Source of the DNA: DATLFA01 sp035525225
Lineage (GTDB): Bacteria; Actinomycetota; Acidimicrobiia; Acidimicrobiales; WLNW01
Reading direction: 5' to 3'
Length of the DNA: 64,000 nucleotides
Assembly (NCBI GenBank): GCA_035525225.1
Contig: DATLFA010000054.1
Coordinates: forward strand, 178,811 to 242,810
Both the position numbers and the translations under genes were made by a program. Each line of letters starts with the position of its first letter. Position 1 is the first letter of the stretch. This document shows, piece by piece, positions 16,809-25,463 of the stretch. The notes beneath the pieces are model-generated. The model worked only from the letters and a program-made list of their open reading frames with translations, searched no databases and had not been told where the DNA came from.

Positions 16809-18041
16809 ATGGACGTCAGCGCCAGCCACTCTCGCCACAAGACCCGCCAGATCATGGTGGGCTCGGTGCCGGTCGGGGGCGACGCGCCCATCACGGTGCA
16901 GTCGATGACCACCACCAAGACGGCCGACGTCGAAGGCACGCTGCAGCAGATCTATGCACTCGCGGCGGCGGGTGCCGACATCGTGCGTTGCACGTGCAAC
17001 GAGATCGAGGCCGCCGAAGGGCTCGCGCAGATCGTGCCCCGTTCGCCGGTACCGATCGTCGCCGACATCCATCACCAGTACAAGATGGCCCTCGCCGCGC
17101 TCGAGGCCGGTGTGCATTGCCTGCGCCTCAACCCGGGCAACATCCGCCGGCCCGAGCACATCAAGATCGTCGCGCAAGAGGCCAAGGCACGCGGTGTGCC
17201 CATCCGCATCGGGGTCAACGGTGGCTCGCTCGACCCGACGCTCTACGAGAAATACGGCGGCCGCGTCACCCCCGAGGCCATGGTCGAATCCGCGCAACGG
17301 GAGATGGCGTACTTCGACGAGGTCGGTTTCGACGCCATCAAGATCGCGGTCAAGGCATCGAGCGTGCCGCTCATGATCGAGTCCTACCGCATGCTGGCCG
17401 AGGTCACCGATCATCCGTTGCACCTCGGCGTGACCGAGGCCGGCCCGCTGCCCATCGGGCTCATCAAGTCGACGGCGGGCATCGCTACGCTGCTGGCCGA
17501 AGGCATCGGCGACACCCTTCGCTACTCGCTCACCGCGGATCCGGTCGAAGAAGCGCGAGCCGGCCGCGCGCTACTCGAAGCGATGGGCCTGCGCGAACGC
17601 AAGAACGTCGATCTCATCGCGTGCCCGTCGTGCGGGCGCGCCGAGATCGATGTGATCGCGGTGGCGTTGCAGGCGCAAGAAGCGTTCGCGGACAAGTTGA
17701 TCCCGTTGCAGATCGCCGTCATGGGTTGCGTCGTCAACGGGCCGGGCGAAGCGCGCGATGCCGATCTCGGTATCGCCGCCGGGCACAAACGGGGCCACTT
17801 GTTCGTCAAGGGCCAGAACGTGGCGGTCGTACCCGAAAAAGAGATGGTCTCCGCGCTGGTCGATTGGGCCGAGTTCATCATGGAGCACGGCACCGAAGCT
17901 GCCGTTGCCCGCGTCGACACGGTCAAGGCGGCACGCGAAGCCGAACGTGATCGCGCCCGCCTCCTCGACGAGCAGGGCACCGACGTCAATCACTCCGACG
18001 AACGCGTCGCACTCATCCGCAAGCGCAACACCCGGCCCTGA
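16809..18041 (+). CDS. ispG: 4-hydroxy-3-methylbut-2-enyl diphosphate synthase IspG
   Basis: This 410-residue enzyme performs the penultimate MEP-pathway step, reductively opening 2-C-methylerythritol 2,4-cyclodiphosphate using a 4Fe-4S cluster. The TIM-barrel part shows PITVQSMTTTKTADVEGTL and CLRLNPGNIRRPEHI. The C-terminal half has the cluster cysteines in CPSCGR near 272-275 and MGCVVNGPGEA near 306. About 25 charged residues extend past the usual C-terminus. It follows rseP after ten bases and complements dxr in the same block. Confidence 0.97.
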   Translation: MDVSASHSRHKTRQIMVGSVPVGGDAPITVQSMTTTKTADVEGTLQQIYALAAAGADIVRCTCNEIEAAEGLAQIVPRSPVPIVADIHHQYKMALAALEAGVHCLRLNPGNIRRPEHIKIVAQEAKARGVPIRIGVNGGSLDPTLYEKYGGRVTPEAMVESAQREMAYFDEVGFDAIKIAVKASSVPLMIESYRMLAEVTDHPLHLGVTEAGPLPIGLIKSTAGIATLLAEGIGDTLRYSLTADPVEEARAGRALLEAMGLRERKNVDLIACPSCGRAEIDVIAVALQAQEAFADKLIPLQIAVMGCVVNGPGEARDADLGIAAGHKRGHLFVKGQNVAVVPEKEMVSALVDWAEFIMEHGTEAAVARVDTVKAAREAERDRARLLDEQGTDVNHSDERVALIRKRNTRP

Positions 18042-18051
18042 GAACGGGCGT

Positions 18052-18057
18052 TAGCGT
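18052..18057 (+). promoter_or_regulatory. Putative -10 box before an upstream mini-ORF
   Basis: TAGCGT lies six bases before ATG 18064, the spacing expected for a leaderless transcript. It would serve the mini-ORF and the membrane-protein gene behind it. Confidence 0.3.
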
Positions 18058-18063
18058 GGCCGG

Positions 18064-18096
18064 ATGCCGAGCAACGTCACTGCCGGGTGCTCGTGA
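18064..18096 (+). other. Ten-codon upstream ORF coupled to the next gene
   Basis: ATG 18064 opens a ten-codon frame reading MPSNVTAGCS whose TGA (18094-18096) overlaps GTG 18093, a start of the next gene. No Shine-Dalgarno precedes that GTG, so termination-reinitiation could be how it is translated. Chance cannot be excluded. Confidence 0.3.
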
Positions 18097-18584
18097 ACAC
18101 AACTGCGCGCGTTCGGCTCGACGACGCGTTGGTGGGGCGGCTACCGCCGGTGTGTTGCATGACGGGGGCACAGGCCGATGGCTATGCGTCGCTGGTCGTA
18201 CCCAAACCACTCGGCATCGCCTGGTTGTTGCTGTTGGCCGGACCGATTGGCTTGATGGTGCTTTCGTCGATCTATTCGCGGATCCGCACGCGCTACGTCG
18301 TGAAGTTGCCGCTGAGTGCGGCGGCGTTCGAGCGCCGGATCAATCTGCTGCGCCGGCGCCTGTGGTTCGCGTGGCTGGGCGTATTGGGCCTCGCCGGCGG
18401 GCTGATGTTGCGCTGGTTCGGTGGGATCGCGGTCTTGATGTTTCTCGCCGGCGCGGTCGGTGTGGTGGCGGCCATCGTCGCGCATCTGCGTGTCCCGTGG
18501 ACGATGCCGTCGGCCCGCGCCGATGGAAGCTTTGTCGTGCTGCAGGGAGTGCATCCAACTTTCGCCGCGGCCGTCGCGCGTTGA
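18093..18584 (+). CDS. Hypothetical membrane protein
   Basis: This protein has about 163 residues from GTG 18093; GTG 18087 is an alternative. It begins with a soluble segment including RLPPVCCMTGAQADGY, which could hold a Cys pair. Two transmembrane stretches follow: PLGIAWLLLLAGPIGLMVL, and, after a basic RINLLRRRLW loop, a longer hydrophobic region of one or two helices (LGVLGLAGGLML and VLMFLAGAVGVVAAIV). I do not recognise the family. It lies between ispG and proS on the same strand. A leaderless mini-ORF may control it. Confidence 0.7.
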   Translation: MNTTARVRLDDALVGRLPPVCCMTGAQADGYASLVVPKPLGIAWLLLLAGPIGLMVLSSIYSRIRTRYVVKLPLSAAAFERRINLLRRRLWFAWLGVLGLAGGLMLRWFGGIAVLMFLAGAVGVVAAIVAHLRVPWTMPSARADGSFVVLQGVHPTFAAAVAR

Positions 18585-18610
18585 TGGCATTGGCTCGACC
18601 GTCTGCCCAG

Positions 18611-18616
18611 TAACCT
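18611..18616 (+). promoter_or_regulatory. Putative leaderless -10 box for proS
   Basis: TAACCT lies eight bases before the proS ATG at 18625, with no Shine-Dalgarno in between. Confidence 0.3.
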
Positions 18617-18624
18617 CGACCGCT

Positions 18625-20037
18625 ATGGCGAAGGCACCCATTCTCACTGCGCAGGCGGACGATTTTCCCGCCTGGTACCAAGACGTCGTCGCCAAGGCCG
18701 AGCTGGCCGAAAACGGCCCTGTGCGCGGCACGATGGTCATTCGCCCCTACGGCTATGCCGTGTGGGAAGGGATGCAAGCGGCGATGGACGAGCGCATCAA
18801 GGCCGCGGGTGCGGTCAACGTCTACTTCCCGCTGTTCATCCCCGAGTCCTTCCTGCGCAAGGAAGCCGAACACGTCCAAGGGTTCTCTCCCGAGCTCGCG
18901 GTCGTCACGCATGCGGGGGGCAAGGAGCTCGACGAACCGGTTGTCGTGCGCCCCACGAGCGAGACGCTGTTCAACACGTATTTCACCAAGTGGATCCAGA
19001 GCTATCGCGATCTGCCCCTGTTGTTGAATCAGTGGGCCAACGTGGTTCGTTGGGAGCTTCGCCCGCGGGTCTTCCTGCGCACCACCGAGTTCCTCTGGCA
19101 AGAGGGCCATACCGCACACGCCACCGAAGCAGATGGCCGCGAGTACGCGCTCAAGATCCTCCACGAGGTCTACGAGGACTTCATGGTCGATGTGCTGGCG
19201 ATCCCCGTGCATGTCGGTGCGAAGACGCGCAAAGAACGGTTCGCCGGCGCGACGTTCACGTATTGCCTCGAGGGGATGATGGGCGACGGCAAGGCGTTGC
19301 AGATGGGCACCTCGCACGAGCTCGGCCAAAATTTCGCGCGGGCCTTCGACACCACATACCTCGACGACAAGGGCGAGCAACAGTTGGTGTGGACGACGTC
19401 GTGGGGTACGTCGACGCGTATGGTCGGCGGACTGATCATGGCCCATGGCGACGACAACGGTCTGCGGGTGCCCCCTTCGCTCGCGCCACACCAGATCGTG
19501 GTGCTCCTCGTACGCGACGAACCCGAGAGCGCCGCGGCGGCCGAGCGGCTCGCCCGAGAACTACGCGATAACGGCATTCGGGTCGAACTCGACAAGAAGG
19601 TCTCCGCCTCGTTCGGGCGCCGCGTCACCGACTGGGAGATCAAGGGCGTACCGCTTCGCGTCGAAGTCGGGCCCCGCGACCTCGCGAACCGTGTCGTCAC
19701 CGTCGCCCGGCGCGACACCGGCGAGAAATCCACCGTCGCGCTCGGCGAGTTCGCCGGGCAGGCGGCCGGGCTCCTTGCGGACATCCAACGCTCGATGTTC
19801 GCCCAAGCCCTTGCGAGCCGCGACGCCCGCACCGTCGAGGTCACTTCGGTGGCCGACGCCGTCGAAGCCGCCACAAGCGGGTTCGCCCGCATCTCGTGGG
19901 ACGCCGTGGGCGAAGAAGGCGAGACCGAACTGAACCGCCACGCCGTCTCGGTGCGCTGCCTGCAGCGCTCCGACGGGCAGGTCCCCACGTCCCAAGACGA
20001 GCCCGGGCTCGTGGCCATCGTCGCCCGCTCGTACTGA
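18625..20037 (+). CDS. proS: Prolyl-tRNA synthetase, archaeal/eukaryote-like short form
   Basis: This 470-residue class II synthetase starts at ATG 18625. Motif 1 is in GTMVIRPYGYAVWEGMQ, motif 2 in RWELRPRVFLRTTEFLWQEGHTAH and motif 3 near TSWGTSTRMVGGLIMAHGDD. The anticodon-binding domain follows (HQIVVLLVRDE, VELDKKVSASFGRR). There is no YbaK-like editing insert between motifs 2 and 3, and the C-terminus has the zinc-type extension ending in VARSY. This is the ProS type 3 architecture found in archaea, eukaryotes and some bacteria. Mischarged Ala-tRNA(Pro) clearance would need a separate deacylase. Confidence 0.96.
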   Translation: MAKAPILTAQADDFPAWYQDVVAKAELAENGPVRGTMVIRPYGYAVWEGMQAAMDERIKAAGAVNVYFPLFIPESFLRKEAEHVQGFSPELAVVTHAGGKELDEPVVVRPTSETLFNTYFTKWIQSYRDLPLLLNQWANVVRWELRPRVFLRTTEFLWQEGHTAHATEADGREYALKILHEVYEDFMVDVLAIPVHVGAKTRKERFAGATFTYCLEGMMGDGKALQMGTSHELGQNFARAFDTTYLDDKGEQQLVWTTSWGTSTRMVGGLIMAHGDDNGLRVPPSLAPHQIVVLLVRDEPESAAAAERLARELRDNGIRVELDKKVSASFGRRVTDWEIKGVPLRVEVGPRDLANRVVTVARRDTGEKSTVALGEFAGQAAGLLADIQRSMFAQALASRDARTVEVTSVADAVEAATSGFARISWDAVGEEGETELNRHAVSVRCLQRSDGQVPTSQDEPGLVAIVARSY

Positions 20038-20121
20038 CCCTGGCAGCCTTGGCTGCGGCGGGGAGTCGCTCGCCTGGGTGGATATACTTCCCCGCGCACA
20101 ACAGCCATTCGTTCTCGAGCG

Positions 20122-20147
20122 AAGGCGTGGGCTTCGGCCCACGCCTT
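20122..20147. terminator. Perfect UUCG-capped hairpin between proS and rimP
   Basis: AAGGCGTGGGC at 20122-20132, a TTCG loop, and its exact complement at 20137-20147 form an 11-bp stem, followed by T-rich TCGTTTCG. It probably terminates proS, or attenuates the rimP-nusA-infB operon, which begins 50 bases downstream. Confidence 0.7.
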
Positions 20148-20200
20148 TCGTTTCGTCGGGAGGCTCGTGCGAGAACCCCGCAACCCAGGAGGTGAAGCGC

Positions 20201-20710
20201 ATGGGAATCGTCGAGAGAGTCAATCAACTGGTCGAACCGATCTGCGCCGACCTGGGTGTCGAGCTCTTCGACGTCGACCACGCCGGCGGGATACTGCGAG
20301 TCACCGTCGAGCGCGAGGGCGGCGTCGACATCGGCACCATCAGCCTCATCACCCGCGAGCTGTCCCGTGCGCTCGATCACGACGATCCGATTCCCGGGCG
20401 CTACACCCTCGAGGTGTCGAGCCCCGGCCTCGAACGTCCGCTGCGGCGGCAGTCACACTTCGTTCGCTCCGTCGGTCAACGCATCAAGGTCAAGACCAAG
20501 CCCCACGTCGAAGGCGAGCGCCGCCTCGAGGGCACACTCGCGGCCGCGGACGACGATGGCATCCAACTGGTGATCGACGATGGCACGACGCGTTCACTCG
20601 CGTACGACGACATCGAGAAGGCCAACACGATTTTCGAATGGGGCCCGGCTCCGAAGCCCGGGAAGAAACCGGGCAAAGCCTCGGCAACGAAGAAGGCGGT
20701 GAATGCATGA
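20201..20710 (+). CDS. rimP: Ribosome maturation factor RimP
   Basis: This 169-residue protein starts at ATG 20201 with AGGAGGTG eight bases upstream. The N-terminal domain shows VNQLVEPICADLGVELFDVDH, LRVTVEREGGVDIGTI and YTLEVSSPGLERPLR. A C-terminal Sm-like barrel follows. RimP assists 30S maturation. The final Lys/Ala/Pro-rich 20 residues look disordered. It overlaps nusA by four bases (ATGA), opening the conserved rimP-nusA-ylxR-infB-rbfA-truB-ribF operon. Confidence 0.96.
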   Translation: MGIVERVNQLVEPICADLGVELFDVDHAGGILRVTVEREGGVDIGTISLITRELSRALDHDDPIPGRYTLEVSSPGLERPLRRQSHFVRSVGQRIKVKTKPHVEGERRLEGTLAAADDDGIQLVIDDGTTRSLAYDDIEKANTIFEWGPAPKPGKKPGKASATKKAVNA

Positions 20711-21813
20711 ACGTCGACCTAGAAGCGCTTGGCGCGCTCGCTGCAGAAAAAGGCATCTCGGTCGACACGCTGCTCGCGGCGCTGGCCGACGCGCTCGAGT
20801 CGGCCTACAAGCGTATGCCCGGAGCATCCGAGTACGCGTTCGTCACGATCGATCCCGATACGGGAGAGATCCGCGTCTTCGCGCAGGAACTCGATGACGA
20901 AGGCGAGCCGGTCGGCGACGAGCGTGACGTGACCCCGAAAGACTTCGGTCGCATCGCGGCGCAGACATTCCGTCAGGTGATGACGCAGCGCATCCGCGAA
21001 GCCGAGCGCGAGCTCAAATACGAGGAGTACGCCGGCCGCGAGGGCGACATCGTCACGGGCATCATCCAACAGAGCGATTCGCGCTACACGTTGCTCGACC
21101 TCGGCCGCGTCGAAGCGTTGTTGCCGCAAGCCGAGCAGGTTCCGTACGAACGCCCCGAGCCCAACAGCCGCGTCAAGGCGTACATCGTCGAGGTGCGCCG
21201 CACCGCAAAAGGCCCGCAGATCGTGGTCAGCCGCACCCACCCCGGTCTCATCAAGCGACTCTTCGAACTCGAGGTGCCCGAGATCGCCGACGGCGTCGTC
21301 GAGATCCGCGCCTGCGCGCGCGAACCGGGTCACCGCACCAAGATCGCGGTGTACTCCAACGACCCCAACGTCGACCCGGTCGGCGCCTGCGTCGGTGCCC
21401 GCGGTGCGCGGGTGCGTCAGGTCGTCAACGAGTTGCGGGGCGAAAAGATCGACATCGTGCCGTTCAGCGATGATCCCGCCGACTTCGTCGCCAAAGCGCT
21501 GTCACCGGCCAAGGTGCGCGAGGTCAACATCGACGAGGTGACCGGCACCGCCGAAGTCATCGTCCCCGACCAGGCGCTGTCGTTGGCCATCGGCAAAGAA
21601 GGCCAGAACGCCCGACTGGCGGCTCGCCTGACCGGGTGGCGCGTCGACATCAAGAGCGAGACCCAGATGACCGTCGAGGCCAACACCGTGTGGGCCGAGG
21701 GTGAGTGGATCGTTGACCCCGAGACGGGCGAACAGGTCTGGAAATCGGCCGAAGGTGGCCCCGAGGTCTCGGCCGTGGAGTACAAGACGATGGGGGAGAA
21801 TGGCGAAAGCTGA
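20707..21813 (+). CDS. nusA: Transcription termination/antitermination factor NusA
   Basis: This 368-residue protein starts at ATG 20707 within the rimP stop. It has the N-terminal RNA-polymerase-binding domain (residues 1-110), S1 domain (GDIVTGIIQQSDSRYTLLDLG), and KH1/KH2 domains (PGHRTKIAVYSND, VGACVGARGARVRQVVNELRGEKIDIV, LAIGKEGQNARLAARLTGWRVDI). It stops after KH2, so it lacks the acidic repeats of the E. coli protein, as in other actinobacteria. NusA modulates pausing, termination and rRNA antitermination. Confidence 0.97.
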   Translation: MNVDLEALGALAAEKGISVDTLLAALADALESAYKRMPGASEYAFVTIDPDTGEIRVFAQELDDEGEPVGDERDVTPKDFGRIAAQTFRQVMTQRIREAERELKYEEYAGREGDIVTGIIQQSDSRYTLLDLGRVEALLPQAEQVPYERPEPNSRVKAYIVEVRRTAKGPQIVVSRTHPGLIKRLFELEVPEIADGVVEIRACAREPGHRTKIAVYSNDPNVDPVGACVGARGARVRQVVNELRGEKIDIVPFSDDPADFVAKALSPAKVREVNIDEVTGTAEVIVPDQALSLAIGKEGQNARLAARLTGWRVDIKSETQMTVEANTVWAEGEWIVDPETGEQVWKSAEGGPEVSAVEYKTMGENGES

Positions 21814-22141
21814 ACCCGTCCGTACCTGTATCGCGTGCCGCCGGTCGGGTTTCGCGCGCGAACTGGTCCGAATTACCCGTACGCTAGATGGTCGACTCGT
21901 GATCGGTGGTCCCTCACAGGGGCGCGGCGCATGGGTCGGGCCGGGGCCGGCTTGTGCCGACTCCGCGGTGACCCCACTGCGCAAGCTGTTCGGGCCATCG
22001 ATCGCAACCGAATGGGGCTCTTTATGGCGAGCCTCCCAAGATGGGTCACAGGGGTCGGCGACTCGAACTCCGGCCTGGTGCCCCCGAACCGCAACAACAA
22101 CCACTTCGTGCGACGCGGCCGAATCGTGCGAGGATACGTAA
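21800..22141 (+). CDS. ylxR: YlxR family RNA-binding protein
   Basis: This 113-residue protein starts at ATG 21800, overlapping nusA by 14 bases. Residues 4-70 carry the YlxR signature VRTCIACRRSGFARELVRI and QGRGAWVGPGPACADSA. YlxR binds RNase P RNA in studied Firmicutes. The last 45 residues (rich in Thr, Ser, Cys) do not resemble the family and have a weaker G/C third-position bias. A different frame over the same bases shows the usual bias, so the true end of the gene is uncertain. Confidence 0.85.
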   Translation: MAKAEPVRTCIACRRSGFARELVRITRTLDGRLVIGGPSQGRGAWVGPGPACADSAVTPLRKLFGPSIATEWGSLWRASQDGSQGSATRTPAWCPRTATTTTSCDAAESCEDT

Positions 22142-22158
22142 AGCTCGGCCCGAAGTAG
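22024..22158 (+). CDS. Possible small basic protein overlapping the ylxR tail
   Basis: A 44-codon frame from ATG 22024 (or 22015) ends at 22158, 29 bases before infB. About 80% of its third positions are G or C, clearly more than in the overlapping ylxR tail. The product is basic, with NRNNNHFVRRGRIVRGYVKLG near its end. No family is recognised and no strong Shine-Dalgarno is seen. It could be a separate gene, or the displaced 3' end of a frameshifted ylxR. Confidence 0.3.
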   Translation: MASLPRWVTGVGDSNSGLVPPNRNNNHFVRRGRIVRGYVKLGPK

Positions 22159-22187
22159 AGCCAGCAGAGAAAGAGGCGAGGCACCAC

Positions 22188-25079
22188 GTGCCAAAGAACA
22201 TTCGCGTGTACGAACTCGCACGCGAGCTTGGACTCACCAACAAAGAAGCCCTCGATCTCTGCATCGCGCTCGGGATCGGAGTCAAGAGCCACTCGTCGAG
22301 CATCGTCGAGGCTCACGCCGACCGCGTCCGCCGCAAGGCAGAGCGCGAGGGCTTGATCCGCGACACGCAACCCGACGAGCCCGAGGCCGAGAAGAAGCCG
22401 GCCAAGAAGGGCGCTAAGAAGGCGCGCGTTGCCGCCGCCGACGAGGTCCAAGTGGCGGCCCCGGTGATCGAACTCACCGTGCCCGAGGCGCCGATCGTTC
22501 TCGATCCGACGCCGGCCGAGGTCTCACCGCACGAACCCGCTGCCGCCGCCGTTGCGGAGACGACGCCGATCGACGTGTCCGAACCTCGACCCGAAGTCGC
22601 CGCCGAGCCCGAAGTGCGCGCCGCTCCCACTCGCGTCATCCGCTCCGGTGGCGCCACCGCGCCGCGCGTCGCTCCGCCGGCACCACCGGCGGCACCCCCC
22701 ACCCGCAGCACCGCGCCCGGTGGTCTGCGCCCGGCCGAGGCGCCTCGACCGACCGAGCAGCAACGCCCGCCCGCCGCCGCGCCGCGCCCGCGCCCCGACT
22801 CGCGTCCTCGCCCCGGCGAAGGTCGCTCCGACGTCGCGGCTTCGGCCCGTGCCACGTCGCCGCTCTCCCCGTCGGGCCGGCCGATCCCGCCACCCCCGCG
22901 CAGCCCGCACACCGGCCGCCCGATCCCACCGCCTCCCGGCGGCGGCCAGGGTGGTCCGCGTCGCGCCACGCCCCCGTCGCGCCCGTCGGTCACCGGCGGA
23001 CCCCGTCCCGGCGGCGGCCCCGGCGGTCGCCCCGGCGGCCCTGGTGGCCCCCGTCCCGGTGGTGGCACCGGCGGCCCGCGGCCTCCCCGCTTCGACGGGC
23101 CCTCGCCGGCCGGTCGCGGTGGTCCGGGTGCCGGCTCTGGCGCGCCCGGGCGAGGCACCGGTGCGCCCAGTCGAGGCCCCGGTCGTCAGCACCAACAACC
23201 ACGGCGCAAGGGACGTCGTCGTCGGGTGCGCGAAGAGCTCGAGCCGCTCAACCTGCCGACCTACAGCCCGACCAACGCGCCCATTCCGGAGGGCGTGGTC
23301 ATCATCGAGCGCCTGTCGACCGCGCAAGATGTCGGCCCCAAGCTCAACCGCACCGCGGCCGATGTCGTGCGCTATCTCCTACAGCAAGGCGAGATGGTCA
23401 CCGCGACGCAGTCGCTGACCGATGACATGCTCGAACTGTTCGCCGCGGAGATCGGCGCGCAGATCCAGCTCGTCGAGCCGGGTCAAGAGCAAGAGGTCGA
23501 ACTCCAACGCATGCTGGCCATGCCGCCCGAGCCGAGCGACGACGAGTACGAGGTCTGGCCGATGCGCCCGCCCATCGTCACCGTGATGGGCCACGTCGAT
23601 CACGGCAAGACCAAGCTGCTCGACCGCATCCGCAACACCAACGTCGTCGACGGTGAGGCCGGTGGCATCACCCAGCACATCGGTGCGTACCAAGTCGAAC
23701 ACAACGGCCACAAGATCACCTTCATCGACACGCCGGGACACGAGGCCTTCACCGCCATGCGCTCCCGTGGCGCGCAGGCGACCGACATCGTCATCCTCGT
23801 GGTGGCGGCCGACGACGGTGTGATGCCCCAGACCGTCGAGGCGATCAATCACGCCAAGGCGGCCGAAGTGCCGATCATGATCGCGATCAACAAGATCGAC
23901 CGCGGCGAGGCCAACCCCGACCGCGTGCTCCAGCAGGTCTCCGAGCACGGTCTCATCCCCGAGTCGTGGGGTGGCGACACCGTTGTGGTCGAAGTCTCCG
24001 CCTTGCAGGGCATCGGTATCGACGAACTGCTCGACAACCTCGCGGTGATGTCCGAGGTCGAAGACCTCCGTGCCGAACCCGGTGGTCGCGCGATGGGGGT
24101 CGTGCTCGAAGCCAACCTCGACATCGGTCGCGGTCCGGTCGCGACGATCCTCGTGCAACGGGGCACGCTGCGGGTCGGCGATCCGCTCGTCGCCGGCGCG
24201 GCGTGGGGACGCGTGCGGGCATTGCTCGACGATCTCGGCAAGCCGATCACCGAAGCCGGGCCGTCCACGCCGGTGCAGGTGCTGGGGCTCGACGAGACCC
24301 CGCAAGCGGGCGACCGCTTCGCGGTGGCGCCGACCGAAAAGATCGCGTCGCGAGTCGCGACGACTCGTGAGCATTGGCGCCGGCTGTCGACGCTGACGCG
24401 CGATCAGCACGCGCTGGCGGGCGGCGCTCGGCTCGAAGACCTCTTCGAACAGATCAAGGCGGGCGAGGCGGCGACCCTCAACCTCATCGTCAAGGCCGAC
24501 GTCGGCGGTTCTCTCGAAGCCTTGACCGAAGCGATCAAGCGCCTCGAACGCGACGAGGTCAAGATCTCGATCATCTCGCGCGGTGTCGGCGGCATCACCA
24601 AGAGCGACATCCAGTTGGCGTCGGCATCCAAGGCGACGATCATCGGTTTCAACGTTCGCCCCGATCGCACCGCGCGCGACCTTGCCGAGGTCGAACACGT
24701 CGAGATCCGTACCTACGAGATCATCTACCAGGTGCTCGAAGACATCCAGAACGCGGTCGTCGGTTTGCTGGCACCCGAGTTCGAGGAAGTAGTCACCGGC
24801 GAGGCCGAAGTGCGCGAAGTGTTCGCGGTGCCTCGCGCCGGCAAGGTCGCGGGTTGCATGGTTCTGCACGGTACGATCACCCGCGGTTCCAAGGTGCGCT
24901 TCTTGCGTGACGGGACGATCATCTGGAAGGGCGAGATCGCATCGCTGCGCCGCTTCAAGGACGACGTTCGCGAGGTGGCCACGGGCTTCGAGTGCGGCAT
25001 CGGACTCTCCGACTTCCAAGACCTCAAGCCGGGCGACACGATCGAAACCTTCGAGAATCGGCTCATCCCGCGCACCTGA
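22188..25079 (+). CDS. infB: Translation initiation factor IF-2
   Basis: This 963-residue protein starts at GTG 22188, at MPKNIRVYELARELGLTNKEA, the IF2-N domain. Residues of about 65-395 are low-complexity: acidic/Ala/Pro first, then strongly Pro/Gly/Arg-rich. A second IF2-N module is near 400-440. The GTPase has G1 GHVDHGKT near 468, DTPGHEAF near 515 and NKID near 567. Domains II-IV follow and include VKADVGGSLEALTEAI. IF-2 delivers initiator tRNA to the 30S subunit and drives subunit joining. Confidence 0.97.
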   Translation: MPKNIRVYELARELGLTNKEALDLCIALGIGVKSHSSSIVEAHADRVRRKAEREGLIRDTQPDEPEAEKKPAKKGAKKARVAAADEVQVAAPVIELTVPEAPIVLDPTPAEVSPHEPAAAAVAETTPIDVSEPRPEVAAEPEVRAAPTRVIRSGGATAPRVAPPAPPAAPPTRSTAPGGLRPAEAPRPTEQQRPPAAAPRPRPDSRPRPGEGRSDVAASARATSPLSPSGRPIPPPPRSPHTGRPIPPPPGGGQGGPRRATPPSRPSVTGGPRPGGGPGGRPGGPGGPRPGGGTGGPRPPRFDGPSPAGRGGPGAGSGAPGRGTGAPSRGPGRQHQQPRRKGRRRRVREELEPLNLPTYSPTNAPIPEGVVIIERLSTAQDVGPKLNRTAADVVRYLLQQGEMVTATQSLTDDMLELFAAEIGAQIQLVEPGQEQEVELQRMLAMPPEPSDDEYEVWPMRPPIVTVMGHVDHGKTKLLDRIRNTNVVDGEAGGITQHIGAYQVEHNGHKITFIDTPGHEAFTAMRSRGAQATDIVILVVAADDGVMPQTVEAINHAKAAEVPIMIAINKIDRGEANPDRVLQQVSEHGLIPESWGGDTVVVEVSALQGIGIDELLDNLAVMSEVEDLRAEPGGRAMGVVLEANLDIGRGPVATILVQRGTLRVGDPLVAGAAWGRVRALLDDLGKPITEAGPSTPVQVLGLDETPQAGDRFAVAPTEKIASRVATTREHWRRLSTLTRDQHALAGGARLEDLFEQIKAGEAATLNLIVKADVGGSLEALTEAIKRLERDEVKISIISRGVGGITKSDIQLASASKATIIGFNVRPDRTARDLAEVEHVEIRTYEIIYQVLEDIQNAVVGLLAPEFEEVVTGEAEVREVFAVPRAGKVAGCMVLHGTITRGSKVRFLRDGTIIWKGEIASLRRFKDDVREVATGFECGIGLSDFQDLKPGDTIETFENRLIPRT

Positions 25080-25080
25080 C

Positions 25081-25120
25081 CCCGGGCCCGAGGAGCGGAA
25101 ATTCGGGCCCGAGCGGCCCT
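25081..25120. repeat. Inverted copy of the dispersed GC-rich repeat
   Basis: On the reverse strand this reads GGCCGCTCGGGCCCG, then TTTCCGCTCC and TCGGGC, matching the units at 2793-2870 and 9298-9363. The core lies at 25106-25118. It sits in the infB-ylxP gap. Confidence 0.7.
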
Positions 25121-25163
25121 TTGAGCGCACGCCAAACCCTCGCGCATTGCCGGAATCAGCTGG

Positions 25164-25169
25164 CACAAT
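25164..25169 (+). promoter_or_regulatory. Possible leaderless -10 box for ylxP
   Basis: CACAAT lies six bases before GTG 25176. It is a weaker match to TAnnnT than the others, but the spacing is the same. Confidence 0.25.
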
Positions 25170-25175
25170 TCGGGG

Positions 25176-25463
25176 GTGCACGTGTTGGCCCTCGCTCTCG
25201 AACTTCACCTGCCTCAGACACACTCGCTCAAAGACAAGCGATCGGTGCTGCGGCCGTTGCTCGACGGCTTGCGCAACCGTCATCCGGTCGCGGTGGCCGA
25301 GACCGCACATCAAGACAAATGGCAACTCGCCGAAGTCGGCATCGTCGCCATCTCGAGCAGCGCAACGCTCGTGGCCCAGATCGTCGACGATGCCGAGCGG
25401 TTCGTGTGGTCGTTTCCCGAGTTCGAAGTCATCGACGCTCGCCGATCGTGGCTGGAGGATTGA
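25176..25463 (+). CDS. ylxP: DUF503 / YlxP family protein
   Basis: This 95-residue protein starts at GTG 25176. It has the family pattern LELHLPQTHSLKDKRSVLRPLLDGLRNRHPVAVAE and the central VGIVAISSSATLVAQIVDDAERFV. YlxP-like proteins are found between infB and rbfA in many Gram-positive bacteria. Their biochemical role is not firmly established; the fold suggests nucleic-acid or ribosome association. It directly abuts rbfA (TGA then ATG), so the two are co-translated. Confidence 0.92.
   Translation: MHVLALALELHLPQTHSLKDKRSVLRPLLDGLRNRHPVAVAETAHQDKWQLAEVGIVAISSSATLVAQIVDDAERFVWSFPEFEVIDARRSWLED

Noticed and set aside
22040..22110. tRNA-like stretch (GACTCGAACTCC) between ylxR and infB
   Set aside because: No T-arm stem pairs around the loop, and no acceptor or anticodon arm can be formed on either strand.
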